A stretch of DNA of 64,000 nt from Thermogemmatispora tikiterensis (GCF_003268475.1 NZ_MCIF01000002.1:3025382-3089381); one strand, 5' to 3'. Shown: positions 32,601 to 40,967, numbered from the stretch's first letter. Made by a program: numbers and translations. The notes: generated by a model not told the origin, from the sequence alone.

Positions 32601-34177
32601 AGCTTGAGCGACTGGAGAGCGCCGACGAGCAGCGCCTCGCCTGTGTGCAGCTTGGTCAGGCGCTGGCGCGAGCGGGCCTCCATGAGGAGGCGCAGCGCTA
32701 CTGGCGGCAGGCTGAGGCCATCATTCGCGCCCTGCCAGAGGGAGAGGAGCGGAGCGAGGCGCTGGCCCTGCTCATCGACCGCCTGATTCAGCTCGGGCGC
32801 TGGCAGGAGGCGGAGCGTCTTGCCACTACGCTCGGCGACTGGCCACAGCAGGCCGGGGTACTCATTGCCCGGGGCCGGAATCTCAGCCAGTCGGGGCGGC
32901 GGGCCGAAGCCGAGCAGCGCTGGCGCCAGATCGTCGGCCTGGCGCGCAAGCAGCCCGCCACCCGCGAGCAGATTCAGGCGGCACTCACGCTGGTGAGCGC
33001 CTTCGCTTCCCCCGCGACCTGGGACGAGGCGGAGCGCTGGGTTCGCAGCCTGGTGCAAGGTCAGGAGCGGGGTGAGGTCCTGGCCTACCTTGGGCGACTG
33101 CAGGCGCTGGCGGGGGCCAGAGAGCGAGCACGGCGGCTCTGGCAGGAAGCCGAGGCTCTGATTGCCGGAGAGGCCAGCAGTTGGGAGCAGTCGGACGGCT
33201 ACCAGGCGCTGGCGCGCGAGCTGGCCCAGGCTGGCGAATGGCAAGAGGCGGCCCGCATTGTCGAGCGCGTACCCGAGGGGTGGGAGCGGGCCGATGCTCA
33301 GGTCCTGCTTGTCAATGAGCTGGTCAGGGCCGGGCGGCTGGACGAGGCCGAGCGCTGCTGTCGGGCCATTGCGCTGGCGCTCCAGCGAGTTCAGGCGCTG
33401 CTGATCCTGGGGAAGGGCCACGCGCAGGCGGCGGAGCCAGAGCGACGGGCGCGGGCCGAGGAGTGCTGGCGTGAGAGTGAGCAGCTCATTGCAGGCATGT
33501 GGGTTGAGCAGCAGGTCGAGCTCCTGGCCGCCCTGGGAGAAGCCCTTGCCGCCGCCGGTGAGCGGGAGCGGGCGCGCCAGTATTGGCGGCAGAGTGAGCA
33601 GCAGATTGCCACGCTAGAGGGCGAGGGGGGGAAGGCTGAGGCGCTGGCTGTTCTGGCCGAGACCCTCATTGCCGCCCGGGAATGGGACGAAGCGGAGCGC
33701 CTGCTGAAGCACTACCCGTATAGCCAGCGGGCGAGCGAGCTGCTGGCCCGGCTGGTGGCTTCGCTGGCTGAGGCCGGGCATTGGGAGGAGGCACAGCGGA
33801 TCAGTAAGGCCATCAGCTTCGATCAGGAGCGGGCGCGAGCCCTGGCAGTGCTGGGGCGGGCCTTAGCGCAGGCCGGGCAGCGGGAGCGGGCACGCCAGAC
33901 CTGGGCCGAGGGACGGCAGTTGATCGCGGACATCCTCAGCGAAGAGGGACAGGCGCAGGTCTTGCTGACCCTGGGGCAGGCCCTGGCGGAGGCGGGCGAG
34001 TCTGAGGAGCTGCTGCGGCTGGTGCAGCAGGAGTGGTCACGAGTGAGCACACGCGTGCAGGCCCTGCGGCTCTTCCCGCTGGTGAGCAATTTGCTTGAAC
34101 GCTCTCCCGAGCTGGGGTCGGCTTTGGGAGAGGCTTTTGTTCAGGTAGAGCGCTTTCTGAGCGGCGCCGTCGACTGA
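29609..34177 (+). CDS. TIR domain - STAND-type NTPase - TPR-like repeat protein
   Basis: This 1522-residue protein has three parts. Residues ~10-130 form a TIR domain: LRVYLSYASAERSWSERIA, then SADLILLLVSPDFFESPDCL, with a Glu at 91 (DDQEVALA) where bacterial TIR NADases keep their catalytic Glu. Residues ~190-500 form a NACHT/STAND-like NTPase: FVGRSVELAAL, Walker A AQAGQGKSS (219-227), Walker B VLICIDGLDQLP (305-316), then winged-helix-like sequence. Residues ~700-1510 hold some 18 degenerate TPR-like repeats of the (A)GRWxEAE type. In known families such a layout couples ligand sensing by the repeats to NTPase assembly and TIR NAD+ cleavage or signalling, often in anti-phage defence. The function here is inferred, not shown. 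Confidence 0.9.
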   Translation: MQPGAGASGSLRVYLSYASAERSWSERIAQRVRMAARGAGLEPPVITGPGQILAGSDTQQARRAALESADLILLLVSPDFFESPDCLDDQEVALARRDDGVVVVPIIVRPVGWKYTELGRLEALPPGHPLSRSRDEGLYLVEEGLRQLISERWRRRQQAAGASLFLPQHEQALRAMLIDHQPFIASRLEGFVGRSVELAALRQQIAELQPGGGYLIISAQAGQGKSSLIARLVQEEGPERVPHHFLPLDPPIDHVVALLRDLLARLIFAQALDPTPLLVAGTSRAALTTAFWNLLNELGSRGERVLICIDGLDQLPRDPSGRRDLSFLPTPPPAGCVLVLGSRPDDLLTALRQRGPVREYRLPPLSRADFDQLLRERGLQLTRAEGDRLYAFMEQNTLYLDLAARELERDPALTADALRERLSSDPANIFSLSIDRLKLHPLWERVIYPLLGLLLVAREALGPEQLSQILAPLPTYQVRDALQQLGGLLVADGVGRRSLFHPRLRDYLRQDPEQPARPYLFSAAEEAHWHRVLADWCERGGSDSELIWQEARHDPDEAARRRYARQHLAAHLFYGRGWERLFALLDAGHYGQSKIRQLDPSTRAYASDLDFGRQAAAWEGWSFSEGLAQLPRLWHYTLLRCSLSSQAERYPPEAFALLVQLGRQQEALGLADLISDPGRQIEALVAIARQLQEQGAPESDYGPLYWRVCDVARQSGEPDRLAPLLSELAKDLYRAGWSEPALQLWRAAISVARRAVPADLCAEALQQIAEGLAEAGQSAEIEEIIEAMPANTLQDEARLTLVEALARARRWDEASEILETISESAAQQRAEALAVLGRELAQAGEPARAQRLWQQAERQALSISGGRPQARALVALVRALARAQQWSEAERICELVPDPWRRGEAWLELVHACAASGRWREAEASSERLEDERQQAEARQSLAEALAAAGRWQEAEAHSLRIPLPRQRLQALARLGQARAERGQLSEAQRLWQQAEAELERLESADEQRLACVQLGQALARAGLHEEAQRYWRQAEAIIRALPEGEERSEALALLIDRLIQLGRWQEAERLATTLGDWPQQAGVLIARGRNLSQSGRRAEAEQRWRQIVGLARKQPATREQIQAALTLVSAFASPATWDEAERWVRSLVQGQERGEVLAYLGRLQALAGARERARRLWQEAEALIAGEASSWEQSDGYQALARELAQAGEWQEAARIVERVPEGWERADAQVLLVNELVRAGRLDEAERCCRAIALALQRVQALLILGKGHAQAAEPERRARAEECWRESEQLIAGMWVEQQVELLAALGEALAAAGERERARQYWRQSEQQIATLEGEGGKAEALAVLAETLIAAREWDEAERLLKHYPYSQRASELLARLVASLAEAGHWEEAQRISKAISFDQERARALAVLGRALAQAGQRERARQTWAEGRQLIADILSEEGQAQVLLTLGQALAEAGESEELLRLVQQEWSRVSTRVQALRLFPLVSNLLERSPELGSALGEAFVQVERFLSGAVD

Positions 34178-34191
34178 CAGCACTACTGGAA

Positions 34192-35994
34192 TCAGCGACC
34201 GGCAGGCAGGGCAGCGATGCCATAGATTTCGCAAGCGATGCGCGTCGCCAGCCGGCGATCGCGCTGACGAAAGGCCGTCACCAGTCCCTGGCGATGCCTT
34301 GGCGTTACCTCAGCCGGACGCGGGAGGCGAATCCGTCGCAGATACTGGGCCTGAAAGCGATAGTAGCCGCCGCGCATGCGCACCCCATAGCAGGCCACAA
34401 AGAAGAGGGCCACATCCGAGAGCAGCAGCCCGCCCAGAGCCTCCAGATCCCACGCTTCAGACCAAATCACATACAAATTGTGGTGAGGATAGGTCTGCCC
34501 CTCATCAAGCACAGGCTCCAGACAGCGCGCGATATCTGGCACATAGAGCTTGCGACGCTCAATGAGCGCGAACTGCATCCGATCGATGGTGCGATACCAC
34601 TGGGCGGGGGCACGGCGAGCGACGTAGCGCCGTTTGAGCGCCTCCGCATGGCGCAGGAAATAGGCTTGCAGGCGGGGAAAGTCTTCCAGAGAAACAAGGC
34701 CCTCTGGCGACCAGGGATTGACCAGATAGTGACCCGACCAGCGCAGCAGGCCGCCCTCCGTATCGCTGCGGAGCGCCAGCGGTAAGAGACGCGACGATTC
34801 TACCAGCTCTGGATCGCTCGTAATAAAGACCTCGTCCAGACCCGTCACCAGGCCGATGCCGACCGTGGTCCCCGTTCCCTCCGACTCCAGCGGCGGAAAG
34901 CGCTCCTCCAGCCGACGCAAGAGAGTCAGCCGCTCGGGCGCCAGGACTGGCCGAGACCAGTCGACTCTCACCTCAGCAGACAAATGACCCGCCATCTCCA
35001 CCCGTCTCGCCCGCAGGCCCGCGGGGAGAGCGCCCGCTACCCGCTGCCCCTGACGCACAGCCTCCAGCGCCTCGGCCAGTCCGCGCAGCCGACTGACCGC
35101 CTCCTCTTCTAAGGCGGGCGCACCTTCCTCTGAGAATTGCGCCAGGACAAGCTGGCCCTGACGGGCCCGCCGGATCAAGGTGATAGCCGGATAGGCCGTC
35201 ACGGTTTGGGCGAAAGGAGCAGCACGATGCATCTCAAGCACCAGCTCCAGGCTGAAAGCCTCGGCTACCAGGCGGCGCAGCTCGGCCCCGTACTGGTTAA
35301 AGAGCCAGCGATCGGGGCAGATGAAGGCACAGAGCGCCCCCGGTTTCAGGCGCCAGAGAGCCGCCTCCAGAAAAGCCACATAGAGATCGGCCCGCCCGCG
35401 CATCGTCCGATAAAGCGAGCGATAGAGACTGAGGCGCTCACGGGGCAGCGCCTCGGGACGCACATAGGGCGGATTGCCCACCACCAGATCGGCAGCGGGC
35501 AGGCCCGGGGCCTCCAGCAGAAAATCACCCGTGCGCAGCCAGGAGGCCGCCAGCTCCCGCGCCTCCTGAGCGCCGAAGCCATAGTCAGCTAAGAGCCGAC
35601 CAAGTGCCTGACGGGCCTGGCTGGCCCGTCCTTCATCCAGCTCATAGGCCAGCAGGGCCGGCGCCAGATCCCGTGTGGGCCGCCCCTGGCGCTGCCAGCT
35701 TGCGAGCAGACGGCGCGCCAGAGCCAGAAGAAAGGCACCCTCACCAGCCGCTGGCTCAAGCGCGAGCCTGTCAGACAGGGCCTCCTCTGCTCGATAGCCA
35801 GCCAGATCTAGCATCAGCTCGACGACCGCGGCCCGCGTCGCCACCACGCCCGCCATTTTCGATTGCCCCTGACCCGCGCCTGTCTCCAGCCTCCGCAAGC
35901 GGGCAGGGTGTTGTAGCTCCTGCCCATTCAAAGGAAGTGCCAACTGCAGGGCCGCCGGCGGTCTTCGCCGCTCCCTGCCTGCTGCATCGACCAT
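34192..35994 (-). CDS. Eco57I-type N6-adenine DNA methyltransferase
   Basis: This 600-residue protein has a Rossmann methyltransferase with LALEPAAGEGAFLLALA as motif I and the amino-methyltransferase motif IV NPPY in DLVVGNPPYVRPE. ADLYVAFLEAALWRLKPG follows. From ~350 there is a TaqI_C-like target-recognition region ending IRLPRPAEVT. I see no PD-(D/E)XK or other nuclease domain, so it is either an orphan methyltransferase or one half of a modification-based system. It converges on the TIR-NTPase gene with a 14-bp gap. The start at 35994 follows GGGAGG; the frame is open to 36153. The target sequence cannot be read from the protein. Confidence 0.88.
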   Translation of the reverse strand: MVDAAGRERRRPPAALQLALPLNGQELQHPARLRRLETGAGQGQSKMAGVVATRAAVVELMLDLAGYRAEEALSDRLALEPAAGEGAFLLALARRLLASWQRQGRPTRDLAPALLAYELDEGRASQARQALGRLLADYGFGAQEARELAASWLRTGDFLLEAPGLPAADLVVGNPPYVRPEALPRERLSLYRSLYRTMRGRADLYVAFLEAALWRLKPGALCAFICPDRWLFNQYGAELRRLVAEAFSLELVLEMHRAAPFAQTVTAYPAITLIRRARQGQLVLAQFSEEGAPALEEEAVSRLRGLAEALEAVRQGQRVAGALPAGLRARRVEMAGHLSAEVRVDWSRPVLAPERLTLLRRLEERFPPLESEGTGTTVGIGLVTGLDEVFITSDPELVESSRLLPLALRSDTEGGLLRWSGHYLVNPWSPEGLVSLEDFPRLQAYFLRHAEALKRRYVARRAPAQWYRTIDRMQFALIERRKLYVPDIARCLEPVLDEGQTYPHHNLYVIWSEAWDLEALGGLLLSDVALFFVACYGVRMRGGYYRFQAQYLRRIRLPRPAEVTPRHRQGLVTAFRQRDRRLATRIACEIYGIAALPAGR

Positions 35995-36161
35995 TGCAAG
36001 CCTCCCACCCTGATCCGTCGCCAGCCCAGCGTCACGGGCCAGCGCATCCTGATTGGCCCCATTATAGCAGCAACAGGCCCCAGATGACAGGGCAGCTCTC
36101 CCTCTCTTCCTCATCCGCCCGCCCGGCGCCTCGCCTTTGCAAGCGGACCTCACCCTGCCAA

Positions 36162-36647
36162 TCAGGCCAGCGGCAAAGGCGGCCCCAGCAGCTCCATGCC
36201 ATGAGCGCGCCAGAGAGCCGCCTCCTGCGGCGGCATGGCCGGCGCCCCCCCACGAGCGGTCACCGCCCGAAAGAACGCTTCCATCTTGCCCGCCGGCAGG
36301 AAGGCAATCAGAATACGGCCCGCGCCGGTGCAGGCCCAGACATGGGGAACGCCGCGCGGAGCCAGCAGCGAGGCCCCCGGTTCAAGCGCATAGCGCTGCA
36401 AGCCCACCTCGAAGAGAAAGGTTCCCGCGAGCACATAGAACCACTCTTCCTGATCGTAGTGCAGATGGCGCGGCGGTCCCCCGCCTGTGCGAAAGTCATT
36501 CTCCAGCACGAAGAGATCGGCGGCGTTGGGAGTCGTCACCTTAAAGGTGAGCGTGCTGATCCCTAACTGATGCACCTCGCCAGCCGCAGCGGCACCCGCG
36601 GCCAGGAAGAGAGCCGGCGGCGGATCGGATTGGTAAGCTCCGGTCAT
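36162..36647 (-). CDS. Cupin-domain protein
   Basis: This 161-residue single-domain cupin has motif 1 RHLHYDQEEWFYVLAGTFLF, with two His and a Glu as likely metal ligands. Motif 2 follows as GASLLAPRGVPHVW. A helix-rich tail (GKMEAFFRAVTAR) resembles the quercetinase-like small cupins. Such proteins bind Mn, Fe or Zn and may be dioxygenases, isomerases or sensors; the substrate is unknown. The start at 36647 is preferred; GGAGT lies 12 nt upstream. It lies 167 bp from the methyltransferase start on the same strand, and functional linkage is not obvious. Confidence 0.8.
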   Translation of the reverse strand: MTGAYQSDPPPALFLAAGAAAAGEVHQLGISTLTFKVTTPNAADLFVLENDFRTGGGPPRHLHYDQEEWFYVLAGTFLFEVGLQRYALEPGASLLAPRGVPHVWACTGAGRILIAFLPAGKMEAFFRAVTARGGAPAMPPQEAALWRAHGMELLGPPLPLA

Positions 36648-36781
36648 GATACTCTGCCACTCCTCTGTTCTCAAAGAGTACTGTCCAGATGGGAACGCTA
36701 CGAGCACTATTTTTTCGTCGACAGGACCGGCCCGGCGGAGGCCGCCACGGCAAAGCCTGCGCCATCCTGGCATCGCTATAG

Positions 36782-36787
36782 TATAAT
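36782..36787 (+). promoter_or_regulatory. Likely -10 box of the uvrC promoter
   Basis: TATAAT is the best promoter element between the divergent cupin and uvrC genes. No good -35 is seen. The resulting ~170-nt leader would contain the repeats at 36829-36927. Confidence 0.4.
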
Positions 36788-36828
36788 GAAGCGGCAGTCT
36801 CCAGGGAGGATAACGGCAGCCTGACCTA

Positions 36829-36927
36829 AGCCAGCCAGCCAGCTAGCTAGGGCAGCATAAACATAGCCTCCATAGCCAGCGTTCAGCCAGTCAGCCAGCC
36901 AACGAGAGCAGAGCAGAGCAGAGCAGA
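36829..36927. repeat. CAGC and AGAGC tandem repeats in the uvrC leader
   Basis: Runs of CAGC/AGCT units (36829-36850 and 36884-36900) are followed by about four copies of the 5-mer AGAGC (36904-36927). They end 39 bp before the uvrC ATG. Confidence 0.9.
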
Positions 36928-36966
36928 ACCGGGCCAGTATCATCACAGCGAAGCGAACAAGCCAAC

Positions 36967-38955
36967 ATGAACGACAAAATTCGCAGCGTTCTCAACAGCC
37001 TGCCCCACAAACCCGGCATTTATCTCATGAAGGATGCCCAGGGGCAAATCATCTACGTCGGCAAAGCCGTCTCGCTTCACCAGCGTGTTCGCTCCTACTT
37101 CCAGGAATCCGCCGACCTCAGCCCCAAAAATCGCAGCATGGTTGCTCGCGTCGACGACATCGAATACGTCGTCGTTGAAAACGAAATCGAGGCCCTCGTC
37201 CTCGAAAGCAACTACATCAAACAATATCGTCCGAAATATAATGTCCTGCTGCGCGACGACAAAAACTATCCCTATATCAAAGTGGCCCTCAGCGAAGACT
37301 TTCCGCGTGTCTATCGCGTGCGCAACTACCAGCGCGACGGCAACCGCTACTTTGGGCCATACACCAGCTCAGCCGCCGTCGACGCCACCCTGGACCTGCT
37401 CAACAAACTCTTTCCCTTTCGCACCTGCCGCTACGACGGCAGCGCCTGGGCCCCACCACGCGACGGCCAGACACCGCCGGGCTGGAAGCCCAAATATCTC
37501 AGCCGGCCCTGCACCCAGTACTATATTCACCGCTGCCTGGCCCCCTGTGTCGGCTACGTCACGCGCGAAGGCTACGACGCCATCATCGAGCAGGTCATCC
37601 TCTTCCTCGAAGGCAAACACGAGGAAGTCCTCAAGCAGCTAGAGGCGCGCATGCACGAGGCCGCCGAGGCCCTCAACTTCGAGGAAGCCGCCCGCCTGCG
37701 CGACCGCATCCGTGCCGTCGAGCACATTCTCGAGAAGCAGCGCATCATCAACACCGAAGGGCAAGAAGACCAGGACGTCATCGCCCTGGCCAGCGCCGAA
37801 GACGAGACCTGCGCCCAGGTCTTCTTTTTCCGCGGCGGCAAACTCATCGGGCGCGAATACTTCATCCTGCAGGGCACTCGCGACAGCAGCCCGGGCGAAA
37901 TCATGAGTTCCTTCCTGCAGCAATTTTACGAAAGCGCACCCCACATTCCCGCTGAAATCGTCCTCGAAGTTGAGCCGGACGACCGCGATATGCTGCAGGC
38001 CTGGCTCAGGAGCCGGCGCGGCAAGTCCATTACCTTGAGCGTCCCGCGGCGAGGCGAGAAGCGTAGCCTGATCGAGCTGGTCAAACAGAATGCTCAGGAG
38101 GTGCTGGAGCAGCAGCGCATTAAATGGCTCAGCGACAGCCAGAAGACGCAGCTTGCCCTTGAGGAGCTGCAGGCGGCCCTCAACCTGGCGGCGCCGCCCT
38201 ACCGCATCGAATGCTATGACATCTCCAACATCCAGGGCAGCAGCGCCGTCGGAGCAATGGTCGTCTTTGAAGCCGGGCGTCCCAAGCCGGCGGAGTACCG
38301 GCGCTTCCGCATCAAGAGCGTCGAAGGCGCCAACGACCCTGCCAGCCATCAGGAGATCCTGCGCCGACGCTTCCGCCGTGAGCCAGTCCCGACCCGGCAG
38401 GCCACTGATGACAGCGCCCTCAACTCTAACATGGACGACGAGCGCGCCGGCGTCGAGAACGCCGAAGGGGAGGCAGACGCCTTCAGCCACGACTGGCCCC
38501 TGCCGGACCTCATCGTCATCGACGGCGGCAAAGCCCAGCTCAACGCTGCCCTGCAGGTCCTGCAGGAGCAGCACGTTGAAGTGCCTGTCATCGGCCTGGC
38601 CAAAGAAGAAGGCTCCCACAGCCGCCTGCCAACCGCCGAAGAGATCTATCTCCCCAGAACTGCCGAGCCGCTGCGCCTGCCGCGCACCTCGCAGGGCCTC
38701 TATCTGCTGCAGCGCATCCGCGACGAGGCCCACCGCTTTGGCATCACCTACCATCGCAAGCTGCGCAGCCAGCGCACCTTTAGATCGCAGCTCGACGACA
38801 TTCCAGGCATCGGCCCCCGGCGCAAGCAGGCCCTGCTCAAGCACTTTGGCTCCGTGCAGGCCATCCGCGAGGCCAGCGTCGAGGAGCTGGCCGCCGTCGA
38901 GGGCATGACTCGCGCCGCCGCCGAGAAGGTCAAGGAGTATATCGGCAGGTCCTGA
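36967..38955 (+). CDS. uvrC: Excinuclease ABC subunit C
   Basis: This 662-residue UvrC makes the dual incisions in nucleotide-excision repair together with UvrB. An N-terminal GIY-YIG nuclease (PGIYLMKDAQGQIIYVGKA) leads, followed by a Cys-bearing linker. The UVR domain (EALNFEEAARLRDRIRAVE) binds UvrB. The RNase H-like nuclease follows (YRIECYDISNIQGSSAVGAM; DLIVIDGGKAQL), and C-terminal helix-hairpin-helix motifs end the protein (IPGIGPRRKQALLKHFGSVQ). A ~40-residue acidic, low-complexity insertion interrupts the RNase H-like half at about 475-510. It is a single-gene unit with two terminator-like hairpins after it. Confidence 0.98.
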   Translation: MNDKIRSVLNSLPHKPGIYLMKDAQGQIIYVGKAVSLHQRVRSYFQESADLSPKNRSMVARVDDIEYVVVENEIEALVLESNYIKQYRPKYNVLLRDDKNYPYIKVALSEDFPRVYRVRNYQRDGNRYFGPYTSSAAVDATLDLLNKLFPFRTCRYDGSAWAPPRDGQTPPGWKPKYLSRPCTQYYIHRCLAPCVGYVTREGYDAIIEQVILFLEGKHEEVLKQLEARMHEAAEALNFEEAARLRDRIRAVEHILEKQRIINTEGQEDQDVIALASAEDETCAQVFFFRGGKLIGREYFILQGTRDSSPGEIMSSFLQQFYESAPHIPAEIVLEVEPDDRDMLQAWLRSRRGKSITLSVPRRGEKRSLIELVKQNAQEVLEQQRIKWLSDSQKTQLALEELQAALNLAAPPYRIECYDISNIQGSSAVGAMVVFEAGRPKPAEYRRFRIKSVEGANDPASHQEILRRRFRREPVPTRQATDDSALNSNMDDERAGVENAEGEADAFSHDWPLPDLIVIDGGKAQLNAALQVLQEQHVEVPVIGLAKEEGSHSRLPTAEEIYLPRTAEPLRLPRTSQGLYLLQRIRDEAHRFGITYHRKLRSQRTFRSQLDDIPGIGPRRKQALLKHFGSVQAIREASVEELAAVEGMTRAAAEKVKEYIGRS

Positions 38956-39291
38956 CCAGGCTGGCAGGCAGGCAGGATGGCTGGCTGGCAGTGCGTCGAG
39001 GGCCGCAGGCCAACCACTGAGGGCAGGCTGGCGGCCCTCGACGGCTGCGGACGGTCGTTGGCGAGCGCTAGCACTCCACGCCTTCGATTGACAACGAAGC
39101 GATTGGCGATTACTATTTAATGTAGAGCATCTCTTACATTGAGCAGACGCTCTCTTGTCAGGCAAGGAGGAAAGCGGCCACGCTTTCCCTCCTGTTTCTT
39201 ATGTAGGGAAAGGAAGTCATCGCAAGACCTCCTTTCTTCGTTTCGTTCTCCAGTGTTAAGCCATGTTCTGGCGCGGAGGTGACAGCATCCT
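38956..39291. other. Intergenic between uvrC and the zinc-ribbon gene
   Basis: It contains GGCA/GGCT tandem units at 38962-38990 and two consecutive hairpins at 39166-39236. The AT-rich stretch 39100-39150 may hold a promoter. No gene seen. Confidence 0.55.
39166..39240 (+). terminator. Two consecutive terminator-like hairpins
   Basis: Hairpin 1 pairs 39166-39176 with 39181-39192 (one bulge) and is followed by TGTTTCTT. Hairpin 2 pairs 39208-39218 with 39226-39236 (10 of 11) and is followed by TTCG and a T-rich stretch. Both precede the zinc-ribbon gene. They may terminate uvrC transcription or act as a leader switch. Confidence 0.55.
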
Positions 39292-39612
39292 ATGCCCACG
39301 TATGAATATGCGTGCCGGGCATGCGAGCATCGTTTCGAGATCTGGCAGAAAATCACGGACGATCCTTTAACAGTCTGCCCACAGTGCGGCGGCGAGATCC
39401 ATCGCGTGCTCTTCCCTACAGGGATTGTCTTCAAAGGGCACGGCTTCTATAAAACGGACTACAGCAGCTCCAGTTCAAACGGCGCTGGCTCGTCACATAG
39501 CACAAGCAGCAAGTCCAGCGAGAGCGAGAGCAGCAGCTCCTCCTCGACGAGCGAGGGGAGCGGGAGCAGTAAGGCCCCAGTAGCCTCCAGTAGCAGTAGC
39601 AGCGGCTCCTGA
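39292..39612 (+). CDS. FmdB-family zinc-ribbon protein with Ser-rich tail
   Basis: This 106-residue protein has the N-terminal MPTYEYACRACEHRFE of the FmdB/CxxC_CxxC_SSSS family. Four Cys at 8, 11, 29 and 32 bind zinc, and GIVFKGHGFYKTDY closes the domain. From residue ~58 the protein is almost entirely Ser with Gly, Glu and Lys, the poly-Ser tail that gives the family its name. The role is unclear; it was first described as a possible regulator in formamidase operons. GGAGG lies before the ATG. Confidence 0.92.
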   Translation: MPTYEYACRACEHRFEIWQKITDDPLTVCPQCGGEIHRVLFPTGIVFKGHGFYKTDYSSSSSNGAGSSHSTSSKSSESESSSSSSTSEGSGSSKAPVASSSSSSGS

Positions 39613-39742
39613 GCCAGCCGGCCACCACAACCAACGGTGGTCGCCCTTCCTTGACTGACCTGAAGCCGCGCGGCAGGGACCGGCTCAACACGGCTCAGGA
39701 CGCCAGGAAGAGTCGCAACATTACGAAGGGAGCAGACAACGC

Positions 39743-39955
39743 ATGGCCGAATCGGCATTGGCCGCTCTGCAGCGCCGACAGATCGAAATCACCATTGGCG
39801 AGCTGTGGCTGGCGAGCGATTTCTACACACGCCAGGAGATTATCGAGCGGCTGCGCCACCTGATCGCCCATGCCGATCCCAGCCTCGACCTCGCCCAATT
39901 GAGCGAGGGAGCCAGGGAAGAGCTGCGCGACCTGGGCCTGATTCCGGCAGAATGA
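39743..39955 (+). CDS. Small conserved-looking hypothetical protein
   Basis: This 70-residue, mostly helical, acidic protein begins MAESALAALQRRQIEITIGE. It contains the phrases DFYTRQEIIERLRHLIA and LSEGAREELRDLGLI. A weak GGGAG lies about 10 nt upstream. It lies 130 bp after the zinc-ribbon gene in the same direction. No recognised domain. Confidence 0.6.
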   Translation: MAESALAALQRRQIEITIGELWLASDFYTRQEIIERLRHLIAHADPSLDLAQLSEGAREELRDLGLIPAE

Positions 39956-40132
39956 ATGAAGGAAGAAAGGAATTGACACGCGTTGCAGCTGTCGAGAGGC
40001 AGCAAGCGCCTATGCTTGTCTGCCCCTCTTGACAGCGGCGCGCCTTCTTCCCACGAGCGGAAGCCCGTCTTCTTCACCTCTCTCTCCCCCAAAATTCCCA
40101 GTGGCTTCCGCCTCAACCGCCGGCCACGTGGA

Positions 40133-40148
40133 TTAAGTGTATACTTAA
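40133..40148. promoter_or_regulatory. Palindrome over a -10-like box upstream of the histidine kinase
   Basis: TTAAGT-GTAT-ACTTAA is a 6-bp inverted repeat with a 4-bp centre. TATACT (40140-40145) lies within it, 43 bp before the kinase ATG. It is a candidate operator. Confidence 0.5.
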
Positions 40149-40187
40149 CGATGTATTAGCCACCGAGCGAGTAGGGAGGCCACACGC

Positions 40188-40967
40188 ATGCGAGCTCACC
40201 GCAAGCAGTCGCAGGAAGAGGTTGTCAGGGCGCTGCAACAACAAGTAGATGAGCTGACACGTACCAATATGCTCCTTCAGGAGGAATTAGCGCGTAAAGA
40301 GCAGTTTACGGCGATGATCGCCCATGAGCTGCGTGGCCCGCTCGCTCCCATCATCAACTATGCCCAGATGATCGCCCGCCCCAATTGCCGCCGCGAGACG
40401 GTCGAGCGGGGCACGGCGATCATTATCAGCCAGGCCCAGCGTCTCAAACGCCTGGTCAATGACCTGCTCGACGCCTCTTATCTCTCCACTGGCCAGTTCA
40501 AACTCCTGCTAGCCGAGTGTGATATCGTCGCGCTGATCCGTGAGCTGGTTGAGCAGTTCCGCCCGCTGGCCCCTTACCACCGCCTCGAAGTCGAGGTTCC
40601 CGAGACGCCGCTCATCGGTCGCTGGGATGGCGAGCGCCTGCAGCAGGCTGTTGGCAACTTGCTGGATAACGCCATCAAGTACTCTGACGAGCATACGACC
40701 ATTACCGTCCGTGTCAGTCAGCCAGAGGAGCATCTGGTGCGCGTGAGCGTGCACAACGTGGGGCGCATCATTCCGGCGGCGGAGATCAACAGCATCTTCC
40801 GCCCCTACGTGCGTCTGCAGGCAGCGCGCAGCCGTCAGGGGTCGGGTCTGGGCCTCTACATTACGAAGAGCATCGTCGAGGCCCACGGTGGCACGCTGCG
40901 TTTGGAGCGTCCCGGCGCCGAGGACCAGGGCACTACTTTCTCGTTCGATCTCCCTCTGCCCTCCTGA
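40188..40967 (+). CDS. Soluble sensor histidine kinase
   Basis: This 259-residue kinase has an N-terminal coiled coil (about 8-40) instead of a sensor or membrane segment. The HisKA domain carries the phospho-acceptor His46 in MIAHELRGPLAP. The ATPase domain has N-box QQAVGNLLDNAIKYS, G1-like HNVGRII (the usual DxGxG Asp is replaced: VSVHNVGRI) and G2 GSGLGLYITKSIVEAHGG. No response regulator is adjacent. It probably receives its signal through the coiled coil or partner proteins. GGGAGG precedes the ATG. Confidence 0.92.
   Translation: MRAHRKQSQEEVVRALQQQVDELTRTNMLLQEELARKEQFTAMIAHELRGPLAPIINYAQMIARPNCRRETVERGTAIIISQAQRLKRLVNDLLDASYLSTGQFKLLLAECDIVALIRELVEQFRPLAPYHRLEVEVPETPLIGRWDGERLQQAVGNLLDNAIKYSDEHTTITVRVSQPEEHLVRVSVHNVGRIIPAAEINSIFRPYVRLQAARSRQGSGLGLYITKSIVEAHGGTLRLERPGAEDQGTTFSFDLPLPS

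Noticed and set aside
30041..33421. Several long minus-strand frames under the TIR-STAND gene
   Set aside because: The plus-strand protein shows TIR, Walker and repeat motifs throughout. The antisense frames have none.
34192..35994. Complete type IIG restriction-modification enzyme
   Set aside because: At 600 residues it contains the methyltransferase and target-recognition parts only. No nuclease motif precedes them.
37639..39165. Minus-strand frame of 508 codons
   Set aside because: It is the shadow of uvrC, whose domains are intact on the other strand.
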